Below are positions 25,801-38,589 of a stretch of DNA of 64,000 nucleotides, piece by piece. How positions within the stretch are numbered: the stretch's first letter is position 1; each line of letters begins with the position of its first letter. A program made the position numbers and the translations under genes. The notes beneath the pieces are model-generated. The model was not told the DNA's origin. It saw nothing but the letters and a program-made list of their open reading frames with translations, and made no database searches. Source of the DNA: Cymodocea nodosa. Lineage: Eukaryota > Streptophyta > Magnoliopsida > Alismatales > Cymodoceaceae. Location: NCBI GenBank assembly GCA_036874045.1, contig CM072335.1, positions 22,637,501 through 22,701,500 of the forward strand. Reading direction: 5' to 3'.

Positions 25801-26800
25801 TATTAAGTAAATCATTACCACCATTTGTAGGAAGAGAAGCTGATCCAGTATGTGTAATGGGAATTTGAGCCCCATTTCCAACAGCAAGTGTTTCAATGCT
25901 AGTGTAACGAGTGCTCATAGATAAATTCGCATTCTCATTTGTTACATGGTGGGTTGCCCCAGAATTTGGGTACCATAGTTGATTGTCTGCAAGTTCATCA
26001 CCCTTATATACAACAATAGCATTGGGAGCAATAATAGAATTAGGAAAAGTGCAAGTGGGAGCAAAGTTTTCCAGATCTATTCATTTAAAGCAATTTACGG
26101 CAGAGTGTCCCATTTTAGTGTAGATCTGACATTGAATGTGATTGTTGGAGTTGGATCTACCATTTCCATGACCTCCACGAGAACCACTTGAATGACCAAA
26201 TGTAGCATAATTAACAGTTGGAGATGATGGAGAGTGATACCTTGATAGTTGTAATTCATAATTAAGCAACATTCCTTGAAGATCTAATAGAGACAATGTA
26301 GACGCTTGAGTAGTGAGGCTGACGATGATTGCCTCATATTCAGGTACAAGCCCTCCCAAGATGTGGAGGGATAACCCTTCATCTGAAATTACACAACCTG
26401 AAACAACAAGTGTGTCTGCAATAGAGGATGCATGAGAGATATAATCCAACATTGATTTGTTTCCCTTTTTCGTGGTTTGAAGTTCAAATTTCAATTAAAG
26501 AAGACAAGATTGAGATTGTGAAGTATATAAATGCTTCGAAGCATTCCAAACACCAACAACCGTAGTCTGATTAACCACTTGACTTAACACAGATGGGGTG
26601 AGTGAGCTGAACATCTAGCTTAAAATTAATTGATCTTGATATTGCCATGAAGCAACATCAACACCATGAAGACATGGGAATGTTCCATCAACAAATATCA
26701 TGAGATTGTAGCCCCTCAAAAGAGCCATGAAGGAAGCACACCATAAGATATAGTTGCTCCGACCAAGTTCAATAGGAATGAAACTTTGAATGTTAACCAA
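22805..26800 (-). pseudogene. Broken Copia gag-pol polyprotein
   Basis: Recognisable blocks on the minus strand, 5' to 3': gag N-terminus (26800-26615, LGRSNYILWCASFMALLRG); gag core with a zinc-knuckle remnant (26494-26081, CQIYTKMGHSAVNC, where the usual CQ-C first pair reads C-Q-I-Y); GAG-pre-integrase region (about 25918-25538, LVVPSIKKNLMSIYRL); integrase core (25321-25052, LHTNEGGEYMAF, where the usual D of SDNGGEY is altered); integrase C-terminal region (25001-24423, LKVFGCKCFLN and YISRDVIFSE); reverse transcriptase with YVDDLILTGS (23786-23508); and RNase H (23483-22805, ending HHISSKGQIVDALTKA). Stops and frameshifts between blocks mean no full product can be made. Confidence 0.9.
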
Positions 26801-26913
26801 ACTTGAAGGAAGAACAGAAGTAGTAAGACCAGAAGTTACAATAGGAGTAAAAAAACGTTAAGAGCCTATTGATATGTTGTTCGAGAATGAGCAACACTTG
26901 CTCTGATACCAAG

Positions 26914-27165
26914 TTGAGAAACTAAATTGGAGATAAAGATGTAAACAAGCACCAACAAGAAGAGTACAAGGAGGAAGGCAATAAAAAGTTGTGTATATTA
27001 TATTTACGAAGAAGAGGAATACAAAGGGTACTTATACCCAATGAATTACATCTAGAATCTTCTTTAGACGCATGAACAAAGCATGAGGTCTAAAAGGACA
27101 AAATAAAAAAAAAAAACAAAATAAAGAACAACAACTTGATAACAACATAATCATCTCTTAACTAT
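26914..27165 (-). repeat. 5' LTR of the 22.7-27.2 kb Copia
   Basis: About 250 bp between the outer boundary shared with the 3' LTR (ctcttaact) and the primer-binding site at 26900-26911. Confidence 0.75.
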
Positions 27166-29140
27166 AGGAACATCACATTACCAAAGGAGGGGCCAGCCCA
27201 CATTCGATGGTACACATAAGAAAACAGTTATGAAGATTCAATAATATATTCAACCAAAAGGATGTGGATTCCTTGCTGTGATCCAACCAAAATATAGCAT
27301 CTTCACCTACGGGCCTTGAGGAGCATGTGATGTATCCTTATGCATTGAAGTCCACCAAACCTCCTCTTCCCTACAACCTACGTAACCATCCACAAGAGTC
27401 TAGCAAGTGATTATAGATATAATAGTCAAGACATTCACTCATTCAATTGCAACACCATGAGATCCCTTTAAATCAAAATATGGGCATGTAGAAGCAAAAC
27501 CCAATTGCATACTCATTGATTGGTTTCATTGTCGACCCTCAACCTTTCTGGATGGACCATCCTTTTCCTTTCGTAGGCCATCCCAACGACACATGGTTGG
27601 TGGCCTCATCCTTACCAAGGAGGGTCAATGGTTGGAATGTCAACATGTTCGTAAGGGTGGTATCCTTACGTCAGCATGCCATCTGCGGAGGGGAGGCCAA
27701 CACCACCGCACTCTTGGGGTGAGGACAAGTCAACACACAAATGTTTCCCTCCCCCCCTTCCTCCTTTACCGATTGAAGTTCACCAAAAGAAAAAGGGTGG
27801 GAGATCATCATGACCACACCTACCATCCCAGCAAGTTTTCCCCATAACATCATTCATGGAAAGAGGGAGAGAGGCCTACTCATGGCATAAGGTCTTCTGT
27901 ACCACCCTTCCCCTATGATTCACCAAGGGCTACTAGGCACATAACCTTCCCAAGATGGTCACCCTTTCATCCACATTCATTGTAACTTACATTCACTATG
28001 ATACCCACGACAAGGTGGGTGAATTATGATTGTAACTCACGAAGTCTCTTGCAAAGAAGGCTACATACCTGAGTGGTTTGTTTCTCTCCCACATTAATTA
28101 TCGTAAATAATACTTATGAACAAATTACCCTCCTTAGTCTACCACCTATAAGGGATGTGGGTCTCTACACTATCCTTCTGTCAGACTACCAGCAACGTCC
28201 ACTTAAACCTTTGGAGTTTCCTATCATCTTCAATTTTTAACTATCAGAGACTTCGATGGGTCCATTGTAGTATTAGACATTTGGTTACTCATATCGAACA
28301 TTCAAGTTAATACACTCTCATCGTATACTAATATAGTTACCAATTCCAACCACTTATTCAATTGTTACTTCTTCAATTTAACTAAAATTCCTTTGGTCAA
28401 GATTGAATGTCTTTAGTGGTTAATCAATTGTCTTCACACCCAACAACACAAACGAAGATTGTTGTAATATGTTTTTTATTTCAAAATTCTATTTAAAAAG
28501 TAGATAGAAGAGATTTACATGAAGATGAGTTACAAGAAGTTAGTGAAGTTAATTATGAAGAATTATCTAAATCTATAGAAAAGGGAAAAGAAATTAGCAT
28601 TCCTTTAATATGAAGTTAACAACAAAGGAAGGAAATTGCTAATAATATGTATGCAAGCTATGTATAATGTGTAAAAATTTTCTTTTAATATTATCAATTG
28701 TGTTCTATTTCTGAATTAAAAAATTAATAATGTTATTTAATTAATATTCCTGACTTGTGTGTTTGTAAAAAAAAATTCTAAAATATAATATTACATAAAG
28801 TTAATTGAATTTTAGAAAAAGTAATTAAATATTTATTGACTATTTTTTTGCATTTCTTACTTTGTAAAATTAATTACTTCATAAATTTAATTTTTTCCAA
28901 ATTTATTTATTGTCATTTTCTAGCATAAGTATAAATATACAAATAGTAATTTTCATTATTTTTTGTCAAATGCATAAATACTCAAATTTTAATTTCTATT
29001 ATTTTTCATTAGTATAAAAATACTAAAAAAAACAATTTTCTTGTAAAAAAGACCATTATTTAACTTTTCTATTGTTTTCCTCAATCTCCTCCTCTTTTTC
29101 TCTCATTTTCCAAAGGCATAGGCAAACAAACTTTTTCCAC
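27166..29140. other. Intergenic stretch, unassigned repeats likely
   Basis: No gene family is recognisable. The part at 27.5-28.2 kb is less AT-rich than its surroundings and reads like decayed LTR-type sequence (tataagggatgtgggtctctacac near 28.15 kb), but I found no partner copy or coding domain. From 28.4 kb it is plain AT-rich DNA. Confidence 0.4.
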
Positions 29141-32101
29141 AAAGATGTCGGTGGGCTGGCTAGGCCGCCCAACTTAAAATGTTAAACTCATATGAGCTAT
29201 GGGTCGAGCCTAGTAGGCTCAAAAAAATAAAATTTTTGTCAGTGGGTCGGGCTTGGGCCACCCATGGGATAGCTCATGGGCGACCCATCTGAACGTTATG
29301 TTCAAACAATTTGAACATTTTCTAATATTTGAAGATTTCAGAAATAACGTTTAGATTTTTCAAACGTTTTACGAACGTTGAACATCTTTTTCATTTAAAT
29401 TTTTTAATAAATATATTAAATTTAATTTAAATATTATTAAATCATAATATTTTAATAAATTAACATAAAAAATAAATTATTTCATTTACAAATACATTAA
29501 TACATTAACATCAAGTCACAATTCATCAATACATTCAAGTACAAGTTATAAAGTTAAAATAAATTATTTTATTTATGAATTAAAATTACATTATACTTGT
29601 TATAACATAAATATTACATCAAATATTTTTACATTTAATTTACATAATTACATTTAAAATTTTAAATTCATCTATAATATTAACTTGTTGTCTACAAATA
29701 CAAGCAAACTTTTAGTTTTTAACATATGTTAAAGTTTCTAAAATATCTTTTAACATTGTTCTTTTGTCATCTAATATACTACCATTGTATAAAATGTTTG
29801 TTCACATACTATAGTAGAAATTGAAATTATCAGTAAATCTTTAGCCATTAAAGTAAAATAGGAAATGTATATTTTTATTTTTTCTACTAATTAATTACAT
29901 CAAAATCTAAAAAATTAAGATTTTCTCTTATTAAATAATTATGATTAGTATTATAATAATTAATTAATTCTTATCTATTTATTGAGCTAAAGTCATTATA
30001 ATCATCAACAAATATATTAAAATCATAAACTAATGATGATAATGATGGTTGTTGTGGTATAGAAGATGTATATTGTGTTTGTTATGTTTGATATCTTATA
30101 ATATATAAATCAAACATTAGAAATCTTGTTTTGTTTTCTTTATTTTCAATCGTTACATTAAGTTCTATATTTAAACAAATTTGTATTATAATTATTAATT
30201 TTCTAACAACTTTTATTTTAATCATAAATTTAAACAAGTACTCAATGTATATAAAAGAGGTATATTATTTCAATATTTTTTTAAAATTTCTTTCATTTTT
30301 AGAATTATAGGTTCAAAAAATAGATAATTTCCATAATTATTAAAAACTCTTGTAATATTATATAAATGGTGTATTATATAAATAGAGGTAAAATAATATA
30401 TTCCTAATAAATATTCTGTTGCATTATAAAATAGTTTTAAAATTTTAACAAAATAATTAACTATTACAAAATTATTTTCATTTAATGATGTTGTACTATC
30501 ATCAATTTTATCATTATAATAAATTTTTACAACTTCTTTATAAGGTAAATAATTATTTAATATTAAATATAAAGAATTCCACCTGTGAAAAGCATCTATT
30601 GTAAACGTTTTATGTAATAAATCAAAAGAATCGCAAACATGATTAAGTTTTTGTTGACATCTACCACTAGTTAAAATATAAGTTAATGCAGTTCTAATAT
30701 TTTCTACAAAAAGTTTTATTTCTTTAACACTTACTTGAACTATAAAATTAATTATATGAGATATACATCTTCAATGAAATAAAATAAAATCATTTGATGA
30801 AGTTAATCTATTTTTAAATATAAGGATAATTATAGTATTAGTAGATATATCACCAAATATAATATTACTTACTTTTTCTTTAATTCCATAAAATTCAAAA
30901 ATTTCAAGTATCATATGGATGATTTATTCTTCTAAATCCTATTAATATTTTTGTAAAATCTAGTTATCATTAATAAAAGGTACAGTAACAATAATATATC
31001 TTATTTTAATTCTACTCTTCCAAATATCAAATGTACTGCTATAAATGTATTAATAAAATATATTATATTAATTTGTTTTATTTTAAGTTAATTATAAAAA
31101 TCAATAATATATTTCCTAGATAATATATTTCTTAGTTGTATCTTTAAAAGCATTTTTAAATTATGGACAATAAATTTGTTAAATATAATCTTTAAAATGT
31201 TAATTACCACCAAAATTAATAAGTAAAATTTGAATAATAATAAATTTATCACGTAATTCTTTAGCATTCTTAGGATCATAATATCATTGTATTATATTAT
31301 CTTTAGAGTTAAAATTAATGTGTTTGAATCATTTTACTTTTTTAAAAATTTTTGAATGAACAATTAACTAAATGTTTAGATAAATGACTTATATCACTTA
31401 GAACTTTGTAAGAAAAGTATGTATTACAAATATTATAGTAAGTCTTCCTTATTATAGTATTGTCTCTCATATCTTTCATCTTTATTGTAAACTTTGACTA
31501 TAAAGTAAATCTTCTTCTAGGTTTAGTAATAATACTTGAAGATGATCTAGTTTTTATGGTTTGTGATTGAGAGTATTGATATTTTATTAAAAATGTTAGA
31601 AAATTGTCTTTACTAGCGGTGTCATTGGAGTTGAAGTTATTGAAATTATATGTTATTTTTGCAAACAAAAGTTGAGTTGAAAGTTAAAGAAATTTGAAAG
31701 CTAAAAAGTTTGAAACTTGAAAATTTTGTATGTTTTGTAAAAGAGAAAGAGAAAACTAAATGATTTATAATAAAAAAAAACTCTAATTTTTCTCTCCTAT
31801 TTGTAAATGTTTACATCTTCTTCTTCTTTCTCTCTCTTTACCTCTCACTCCAACATTTAGATATGCAGACGTTTGACCTAAGGGCCTATGGGGGGCAACC
31901 TACGGGCTATCTTGTGGCGACCCGTAGGCTGATCCAACCCAACTCGTGGGTTGGCTCGGCCCAACCTGACCCAGTTCATGGGCTGATATGTACAAATTAT
32001 GCAACCTAGCCCAACCTGAGTTTTGGATCAGGCTAGGCCTAGCGGATCTATTATGAGCTAAGTCAGGATAGCCCACACCAACTCAGTCCATTTGACATGT
32101 A
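29141..32101 (-). mobile_element. hAT-superfamily DNA transposon, copy A (degenerate)
   Basis: GC-rich subterminal blocks at 29141-29290 and 31865-32100 (repeated ggcccaacc / gggtcgg-type words) bracket an AT-rich body. The body encodes a hAT transposase on the minus strand. The ends share an atgtc/tgaca core in inverted orientation. A second copy of the same family, opposite orientation, is at 40.56-43.21 kb. Exact ends and target duplications could not be fixed by eye. Confidence 0.8.
29700..31600 (-). pseudogene. hAT transposase remnant, copy A
   Basis: Blocks on the minus strand, 5' to 3': a BED-type zinc finger near 31.45-31.33 kb (NICNTYFSY and HLSKHLVNC, with the first Cys replaced by Tyr); the conserved hAT motif RWNS at 30573-30584; a long middle region (GIYYFTSIYIIHHLYN near 30.4 kb); and the hATC dimerisation region near 29.95-29.75 kb (YTFPILLMAKDLLIISIST). 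Stops and frameshifts break it. The C-terminal half is the better preserved part. Confidence 0.8.
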
Positions 32102-32280
32102 TATTTTTCTATAGTTTTTCTCGTTTTCCTTATTTTTCTTTTTCTTTGTATTTTGAAAGTACAAACATCTCTTAAAGTTTAAATATTATTATCTACAATT
32201 TCTACTAATAATAATAATAAAAAAAAGGTGGAAACAAGTGGTAAGGAGGAATAAAGGTTGAGAGGCTCATGTCTCGACCG

Positions 32281-32314
<34 letters not shown>

Positions 32315-33827
32315 ACCACTATTTTTCTCTTGGTAGTCCCAGGGAAGGGACATTGAAAAGCTCCAACTATTTTCTTTGACCTAAGGACATTGAATACCAA
32401 CATATCTTACCAATACGAGACCGTATAAAGAAGACGAAGAAATCTTTTACATGCTAAGTTCAAGATTTACGAAAAAATCAAACAAACACATCATGCTTTC
32501 TTATCACCTACATGCATCCAACGCATTTATGTGAACGTCCCAACAACGCTGTACACCACCGATCCAGCAATCACACCACACTTGATGGTTTCAGCACTAG
32601 AACCCTCCTCTGCACCCACCTGCTCAGCCATCTGTTGTCCATGTGCCTTCCATAATTGACGAATTTTTAATAATGAGCGGCAGCAGCAGCGTCGCGGTCC
32701 ATGGTCACTTTAAGGAGAGAACCAAACCAAGATCATCGTCGCTCCTGAACTCTGCTCCCAGCAGATTCTAAAGATTAAATTTGAAGGGCTTGTGGTTCCT
32801 GCGACGTTGACATGTATGCTTTGCAATAAAGAAAGAAAACGTTGGAGGACCGTTTTTCTAGCGAGAAATTGAGTTTGTAAGCTATCTCGGCAAAAGCAAC
32901 AGATATTTATAAAGAAAATATATCTGCTTGTCTTAGAAGTAATCTTCGTTACCGACAGATTTTAAATTAATATATCTAAATTATAAAATGAAAATTTTAA
33001 ATATTTTTAACAATGAATATCTACGGTAACATTAAACTCTTTTTTATATTGATATTAATCATGAGATTGTGTAATCAGAATCATACCACGAATCAAACAA
33101 TTTTAACACAAGAGATTGTGACCATAATCTACTTCATTATGCCCAATGACTTTATAAGAAGTATTCCCTAATCTCGATAAAGACTAACTTTTGGATCATA
33201 TGGTCTGTACCTACTTTCAATCTACACGAGCATATATAATTTAGACCAACAAGATTATGTCAACTAATCTACTTTTTTTTAAAATTAAAGTTATTATTTG
33301 AATTCAAACACAAGTCTCCTCCACCTGTATCTCATTACATGAGTGCCATAGTTCTGAATCTTAAATATTTATTTAAATTCATGTATAGTAAGATTTACTA
33401 ATTTTTATAATGAATATATTATTTTTGGGATTTAAATCCATAAGCTTTTTGCTCACAATGGAGTGAAAACTTAATAAAGAATTCCGTTTTCAAGAAAGGC
33501 TTTTTTCGAAAAGTTTTTTTTTTTTTAAAAAAAAAGAAAGGTTAGAGGAGTTAATTAAGATGCATTATACATATATAATTTTTATAATGGTAGCCTTTTT
33601 TAGGTTGATTAAAATATAAATCTTAAAGGAGATCCCAGGTACTCCAGAATGGATTACATATTTTGTAGATTAATATTTTTTTTGATAATGATAAAAATTT
33701 TATGTTTACTAAAATTCGAATCCAACGGTTACGAATAATATATTGTTTGCAAATCCGATGGCTCAGAAAAAGCCACGTGCATTGCACGGCTACGGACGAT
33801 CCACCCCTTACGAACCCTAGACTTTTC
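32102..33827. other. Intergenic stretch before the kinase gene's 3' end
   Basis: No gene is visible. It contains a 34-base poly-C tract. The kinase 3' UTR would lie just below 33,828 on the minus strand. Confidence 0.5.
32281..32314. repeat. Poly-C tract (34 C)
   Basis: Thirty-four C in a row, preceded by gtctcgaccg and followed by accacc. It is unusually long for AT-rich plant DNA. The true length is uncertain, since such runs are hard to sequence. Confidence 0.85.
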
Positions 33828-36371
33828 TCAAGAGCTCCCGGTGGATGACGACAGCGACGAGAAAGACGTGCCGAGATCGTCGTCGTCGTCGTCGACGCCC
33901 TCTTCGAGATCGTCGAAGCCCCAGAAGTGGTCCTCCTCCGCCGCATCTTCCGGGATTCCCCAGCGTTCCTTCTCGATCTCGCCGTCGCCCAGCAGCTCCA
34001 CCACCTGCAAACGACGCACACGCACGTTATGATGGCTCTCTTAGAAAGATTTTTTTTTTTATGTCATAAAATAAGTTGTTTTTACAAATACATTAGTTTT
34101 TTAATGATTTTTGTTTTGATTACTTTACATTCGAAATGGAAACGTACAGGATAAAATTCCAATCAGATACAGATCAGACAACATCACGCGCATGCGAGGC
34201 AGAGTACTCAACACTGTTCTTCGATGTTCGATCTTGCACAGTAAATATCAACCATCACTTGATGTTTAATTAATAAACCTCGTGTCTAGTTTCTTTCTGC
34301 TGTAGTTGTTCTAATATATATATAATTGCTTTAGTATTTTCAAAATTTTCAGTACAAAAAGAATAAATGGCAAACACAAAAATTTAATTAACAATAAGAT
34401 AACATAATTGATCGTTGTTTTGATGAAATCTTAAGTTCAAACTCAAAGATTACCTAATGACAAAGAAAGCTCAGAAATTTAAATGCAAAAACACCAAAGC
34501 ACTGTAATAACATAATATCTGAATCAAACGATATGGATTGCATGGTTAGTATAAAGAAAAACACCATCAATATCAAAACAAAAATCTGAATCACACCTTC
34601 ACATGTACAGCAACAGCTCAGATAAATGATGATATTTTCCCGTGCGAATGTGTCTGATAGGAAGTTCGATTGATCTGATTTCCCTTTCTTATTTTGTTGT
34701 AATTAACTTAAATCGCTGACCACAAAATGGTTGAGCATGGTGACAAGACAGAGCTGTAGAATTATTACCTCCGTCATCGAGGGACGCCACGTCGCCGAAG
34801 GTCGCGTGCAGAGCGACGCCACGAAGACGACCCTGCTCAGCTCCTGGGAGTCGTAGTCCTGCGCGAGCTTTGGATCAACCAGCATCTCCGCTGCACCACC
34901 GCCGCTCAGGTAAGGCCTCGCCTGTACTCCGTGGCAACAAGAACCCAAAAAAGAGAGAAGCAAGTTCTTGTTGTTATTTTGAGGTATTTCATCCAAATTC
35001 TCAATTATTTATATCTAATTTTTTGAAAAATCAGAGGAGGCCAACGTAATCAATTAGTTATGTCCCCCACGGCCGCCGCCATCCCCAACCACCGCTCCCT
35101 CCTCCCCCCTGCGCAGAACGCCTCCATCCCTCACCATCTCCCGCGTGCAGATGCCCTGCACGGTCGCCGTCGTCCACTCCCTAGACGCCACCGCCGTCCC
35201 ACCCATGAAATCAGGCTCTGATATTAACGCTCAGATATGTACGTGCATACCCATGTAATGAGGCTCTGGTGAGAGCCGTGGACTGGTTTCCTCCCTGATA
35301 TGATCTCCAGCAGGAAGACGCCGAAGGCGAACACGTCCGTCTTCTCGTCGACGATCCCGTGCATGAAATATTCCGGTGCCAGGCACCTGACAACAACCAA
35401 AATCATCTCTCTCACTTTTTCTCTCGATAAATGATGAGAGGAAGAGATGGTAGACGGACCCGAAGGTGCCTTCTATGGGAGCAACAGCACGGTAGATCCA
35501 CTCGGTCGGGAGCCACCTCGCAAGGCCGAAGTCCGATATCTGGGGCTCGAACTCTGCCGTGAGGAGTATGTTCGACGCTTTGATGTCCCTGTGGATGATC
35601 CTCCTCTGGCATCCCTTGTGCAGATAGTGAAGCCCACGGGCGGCTCCCACGGCAATCTTGTACCGCACCTTCCAGCTCATAGTTGACATGCTGTCGTCTG
35701 CAACAACAGATGCCTCTGGTGTTGTTTTACCGCAATTGGAGTCCTGTTCTGGGTCTCGTGTAAAGTTGATGTAGTGTTACTTACCGTGCAGTTGGGAGGC
35801 GACGGAGCCGTGGGAGGAGAACTCAAAGATGAGGTGGAGATCTTGGTCGATGCAGCAGCCAAGCAGAGCAGAGATGTTCGGGTGCCTGACGTGTCCTATG
35901 GTCCCCAACTCCGTCAAGAACTCCTTCTCCTTCTGCTCGTCGGAGGCGGCCGTCGCCAGACGCTTCACGGCGACCACCTGCCCGTTTTTCAGCACTCCTC
36001 TGTAAACCTCTGCGTGCCCACCTCTGCCCACCAAATTATCTGAACCACGTACAACAACAAGAAAGAAAAAGGTGGGGCTTGGACTAAGACGAGCCCAATA
36101 CTTGTGAAGAGGTATACATACACACGCAGGTTGCTTGCGTACCTGGATGGAAGCCATTTGTGGCCAGGTAGATTTCGTCGAAGGGGAAGCACCTCCATGT
36201 CGGCTTCCGGGGCAATGCCTCGACGTAGGAGCTGGAGGCCTCATCGCATCTGCTGGAAGTAGAACCGACGTCTGAGGCCTCTCCATCTGACCTCCTCCTG
36301 CCAGGGGAGAAGATGCGTTTGAGGAGACTCATATGACCCATTCCAAAGGAAGAAGCTTCCTTCACAGCCAA
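33828..36371 (-). CDS. Receptor-like cytoplasmic kinase, class VI (RBK/RRK type), 6 exons
   Basis: Exons (minus): 36371-36143, 36039-35785, 35697-35460, 35386-35251, 34921-34769, 34004-33828. All junctions are GT-AG and in frame; total 1,188 nt, predicted 395 aa, typical for class VI. There is no signal peptide or membrane segment. The basic, Ser-rich N-terminus is followed by a complete kinase domain: glycine loop [11 protein letters not shown] (81-91), Lys102 in AVKRL, HRD at 197-199 in [13 protein letters not shown] at 217-219, then [16 protein letters not shown]. After that come [15 protein letters not shown] and an acidic Ser-rich tail (WGFDDLEEG, a run of Asp). Class VI kinases phosphorylate Ser/Thr, and several members bind and are activated by ROP GTPases in the cytosol or at the membrane. 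No catalytic residue is missing. Exons are GC-rich against AT-rich introns. The frame is fragmented only because of introns. Confidence 0.92.
35045..35215. other. GC-rich island inside kinase intron 4
   Basis: About 170 bp of strongly GC-rich sequence sits in an intron of 329 bp whose remainder is AT-rich. Both strands read open for some distance, but the translation is not kinase and matches no family I recognise. It may be an inserted gene fragment, an alternative exon, or intron composition drift. Confidence 0.45.
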
Positions 36372-37087
36372 AGGAGGAGGAAAGGACTATGTATTCCTGG
36401 GGAAGGGAGAAGAAGGAAGAGGAGGAGGAGAAGAATAATGCTCAGCGCAGTAGTACATATCCTTTGTCTAGAAAGAGAAAGAGGAAAGAAAGGTATCATC
36501 ATTAGGTTGAGATTTTGTGCGGTTGCTGGTATGGACAGCGGTGAGGTTGCCAACCAAAATTGTGAAACATTACGGTGGCTTATTTTAAATCTTATAGGTG
36601 TATACCACGGTTTAAAACCAATTAATCATGAATAAAAAAATTTATCATAAACTAGGGATGTTTAACGTTTCACGAAAACAAGCTACGATGCTCCTGCAGG
36701 AGAACCAACCTGGCAGGCATTTATAAAACTGTATGCATAAAATAGAGACCCTTTAATAATTGGATAATCCTTTATCATTCTTACGGATCATCAGGTGATT
36801 CACCAGTCCCCATCAAATATAATAACCTGAGTAAGGCAGGTTACATGGATTTCATAGTCCTTTCGCAGATTTTGAGCTCCAAATTCTAACACCAACTGCT
36901 GCTCAGTACTGTTTATTCCAAAAAATCTAATGGTCTCCTTCTCTCTATCTCTTCCCTTGTCTTTATTCAGCATTGGGAGCATATACAAATCCTTAGAATC
37001 AACTAACTCACCCGAGCCATTATATTTTTAATAGCAATGTGGTTGTTGCTAAATCAAATTAAAATTAAATGTGCGTGTTTGCGTGTG

Positions 37088-37172
37088 TCTATATATACAC
37101 ACACACACACACACACACATATATGCATACATTATACATGTGTGCGTATATACATACATATATATATATATA
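37088..37172. repeat. Compound (TA)n-(AC)n microsatellite
   Basis: An (AC)n run of about 13 units is flanked by TA-rich dinucleotide runs. Confidence 0.8.
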
Positions 37173-38589
37173 TTTAAGTTTAGATCATTAAATAGTTTTA
37201 TCCTTGTTTTCATCTAAATGAATCGTTAAGGCTACGCAAACAATAAAGATTCCGTGGAACGAATTAATGAAATATAATAAGGAACTACTTTAGTTTGATC
37301 TTTTTCAATTTAGATGATTTATTTTGAGAATAAAGAATTGATTGAAACTACAATAATTTTAATTATTTTCAAGAATTGATAGATGTAATTTAATTCAAGC
37401 TTTTTGATAGGACAAAGCCAAATCAAACCATCTACATCCTTATTTTGCACTGGCAATAATTACTTTTATTCTATGAGCTTGTGAAAAAGTTCTATAAAAA
37501 CATTTAAACTTTGATTCGAACTATAAGCGTCTCTACTTTCTTTCTTTCTTTTTATGGACATACTCCATTAGATCAAACTTAAATTCAAGTAGATTTAAAT
37601 TTACGATCTTGCAAGTAGTAAGAAAATCATTATCACTTGAATACACACAAATTGTGTGTTATAAATATCACCACTCTTAATTAATTAATGCAATTGATTA
37701 ACTCGTAGAGGAAGTTGATGCAAGTTTTTTTTTTTTTTATTCTCAAAAAGAAAAGCGTGTTTCCAAAAGCCCAGGCATTCAAAGCAGGGTTAGGATTTCC
37801 TTGCTTTTATGGTAGCCTTGGAAGAAAAAGGAAAAAAAAGTTAATCAACAGAGTAAAACTAATTCTGAACAACATCATTTAAAAATACTAATTTTCAACA
37901 TCACATCACTCACCTTTGAAGAAAGAAAAACTTACTAAATCTAAATATAAGAAAAATATCAACAGGAATTTTTTTTTTTTGTAAAGTTAAACTTTTCTTG
38001 CGAATTTTGATTTTTCACGTAAATTTCAAATTCGTGATAAAAAAAATTATAACTTATTTACCGAGGATGTAGTTGTTTGGATGTTTTAACTGCTTCACTC
38101 TTGATTGGAATGACATTGGAAGATAACTTTTAAAATTAGAAATGTGAAGTTAGAAACGATTGCTTGTTTTGCAAGAAACCAGATGAAAATAATGAAATAA
38201 ATAACTTTATTGAATTCCAAAATTACTCTTATTAACGTAGAAAAAAAAAGGAAAAGAGGGGAAATAAAATAAAAGAGGAAAATAATAATAATAATGTGTA
38301 GTTTTTATTATTATTATTTTTTAATAACATTTAAATACATAAATAAATTTAAAATAACATCAACATGTGAAGTGAAATAATACTAATATACATATACGTC
38401 AAAAATATGTATGATTATATATTTCAATAATCATTTACTTTTTACCAAAAATTTATATGCAAGGAAAATTTTTTAAAATTATTCACATTTTTAGAAAAAT
38501 CGGTATTTTTCAACTGTTACAACCGCCACGGTTTTGGTAATAACCACCCTTACGTCCCCCGCCGATGTATTTATTTATTTATTTATTGC

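Larger units (their letters stand above)
22668..27165 (-). mobile_element. Ty1/Copia LTR retrotransposon, nearly full length but frameshifted
   Basis: On the minus strand the 5' LTR (27165 down to about 26914) is followed by a perfect primer site tggtatcagagc (26900-26911). Then come gag, protease, integrase, reverse transcriptase and RNase H, a poly-purine tract (22786-22799, ttgagggggggg) and a truncated 3' LTR (22785-22668). LTRs share blocks such as acaacttgataacaacataatca and aatgaattacatctagaatc. It lies between the VIN3-like gene and the first hAT copy, convergent with the VIN3-like gene. The coding region is broken into at least seven frames. Confidence 0.9.

Noticed and set aside
26900-26911. 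tRNA-like string gctctgatacca
   Set aside because: This is the Copia primer-binding site complementary to initiator tRNA-Met, not a tRNA gene.
27516-27853. Overlapping ORFs on both strands
   Set aside because: No domain, no splice context and no coding bias; they look like decayed repeat DNA.
31088-31279. Separate small membrane-like protein
   Set aside because: The Ile/Leu/Asn-rich text is the N-terminal part of the AT-rich hAT transposase remnant.
32179-32403. Minus-strand ORF with a Gly run
   Set aside because: The Gly run is the poly-C tract read backwards; nothing else supports a gene.
33841-34154. Ser- and Arg-rich plus-strand ORFs
   Set aside because: They are the reverse of the acidic, Ser-rich last exon of the kinase gene.
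35447-36043. Plus-strand ORFs across the kinase exons
   Set aside because: Antisense shadows of GC-rich kinase exons.
34703-36371. Kinase locus as a pseudogene, because its frames are broken
   Set aside because: All breaks coincide with GT-AG introns that restore one 395-residue frame with every catalytic residue present.
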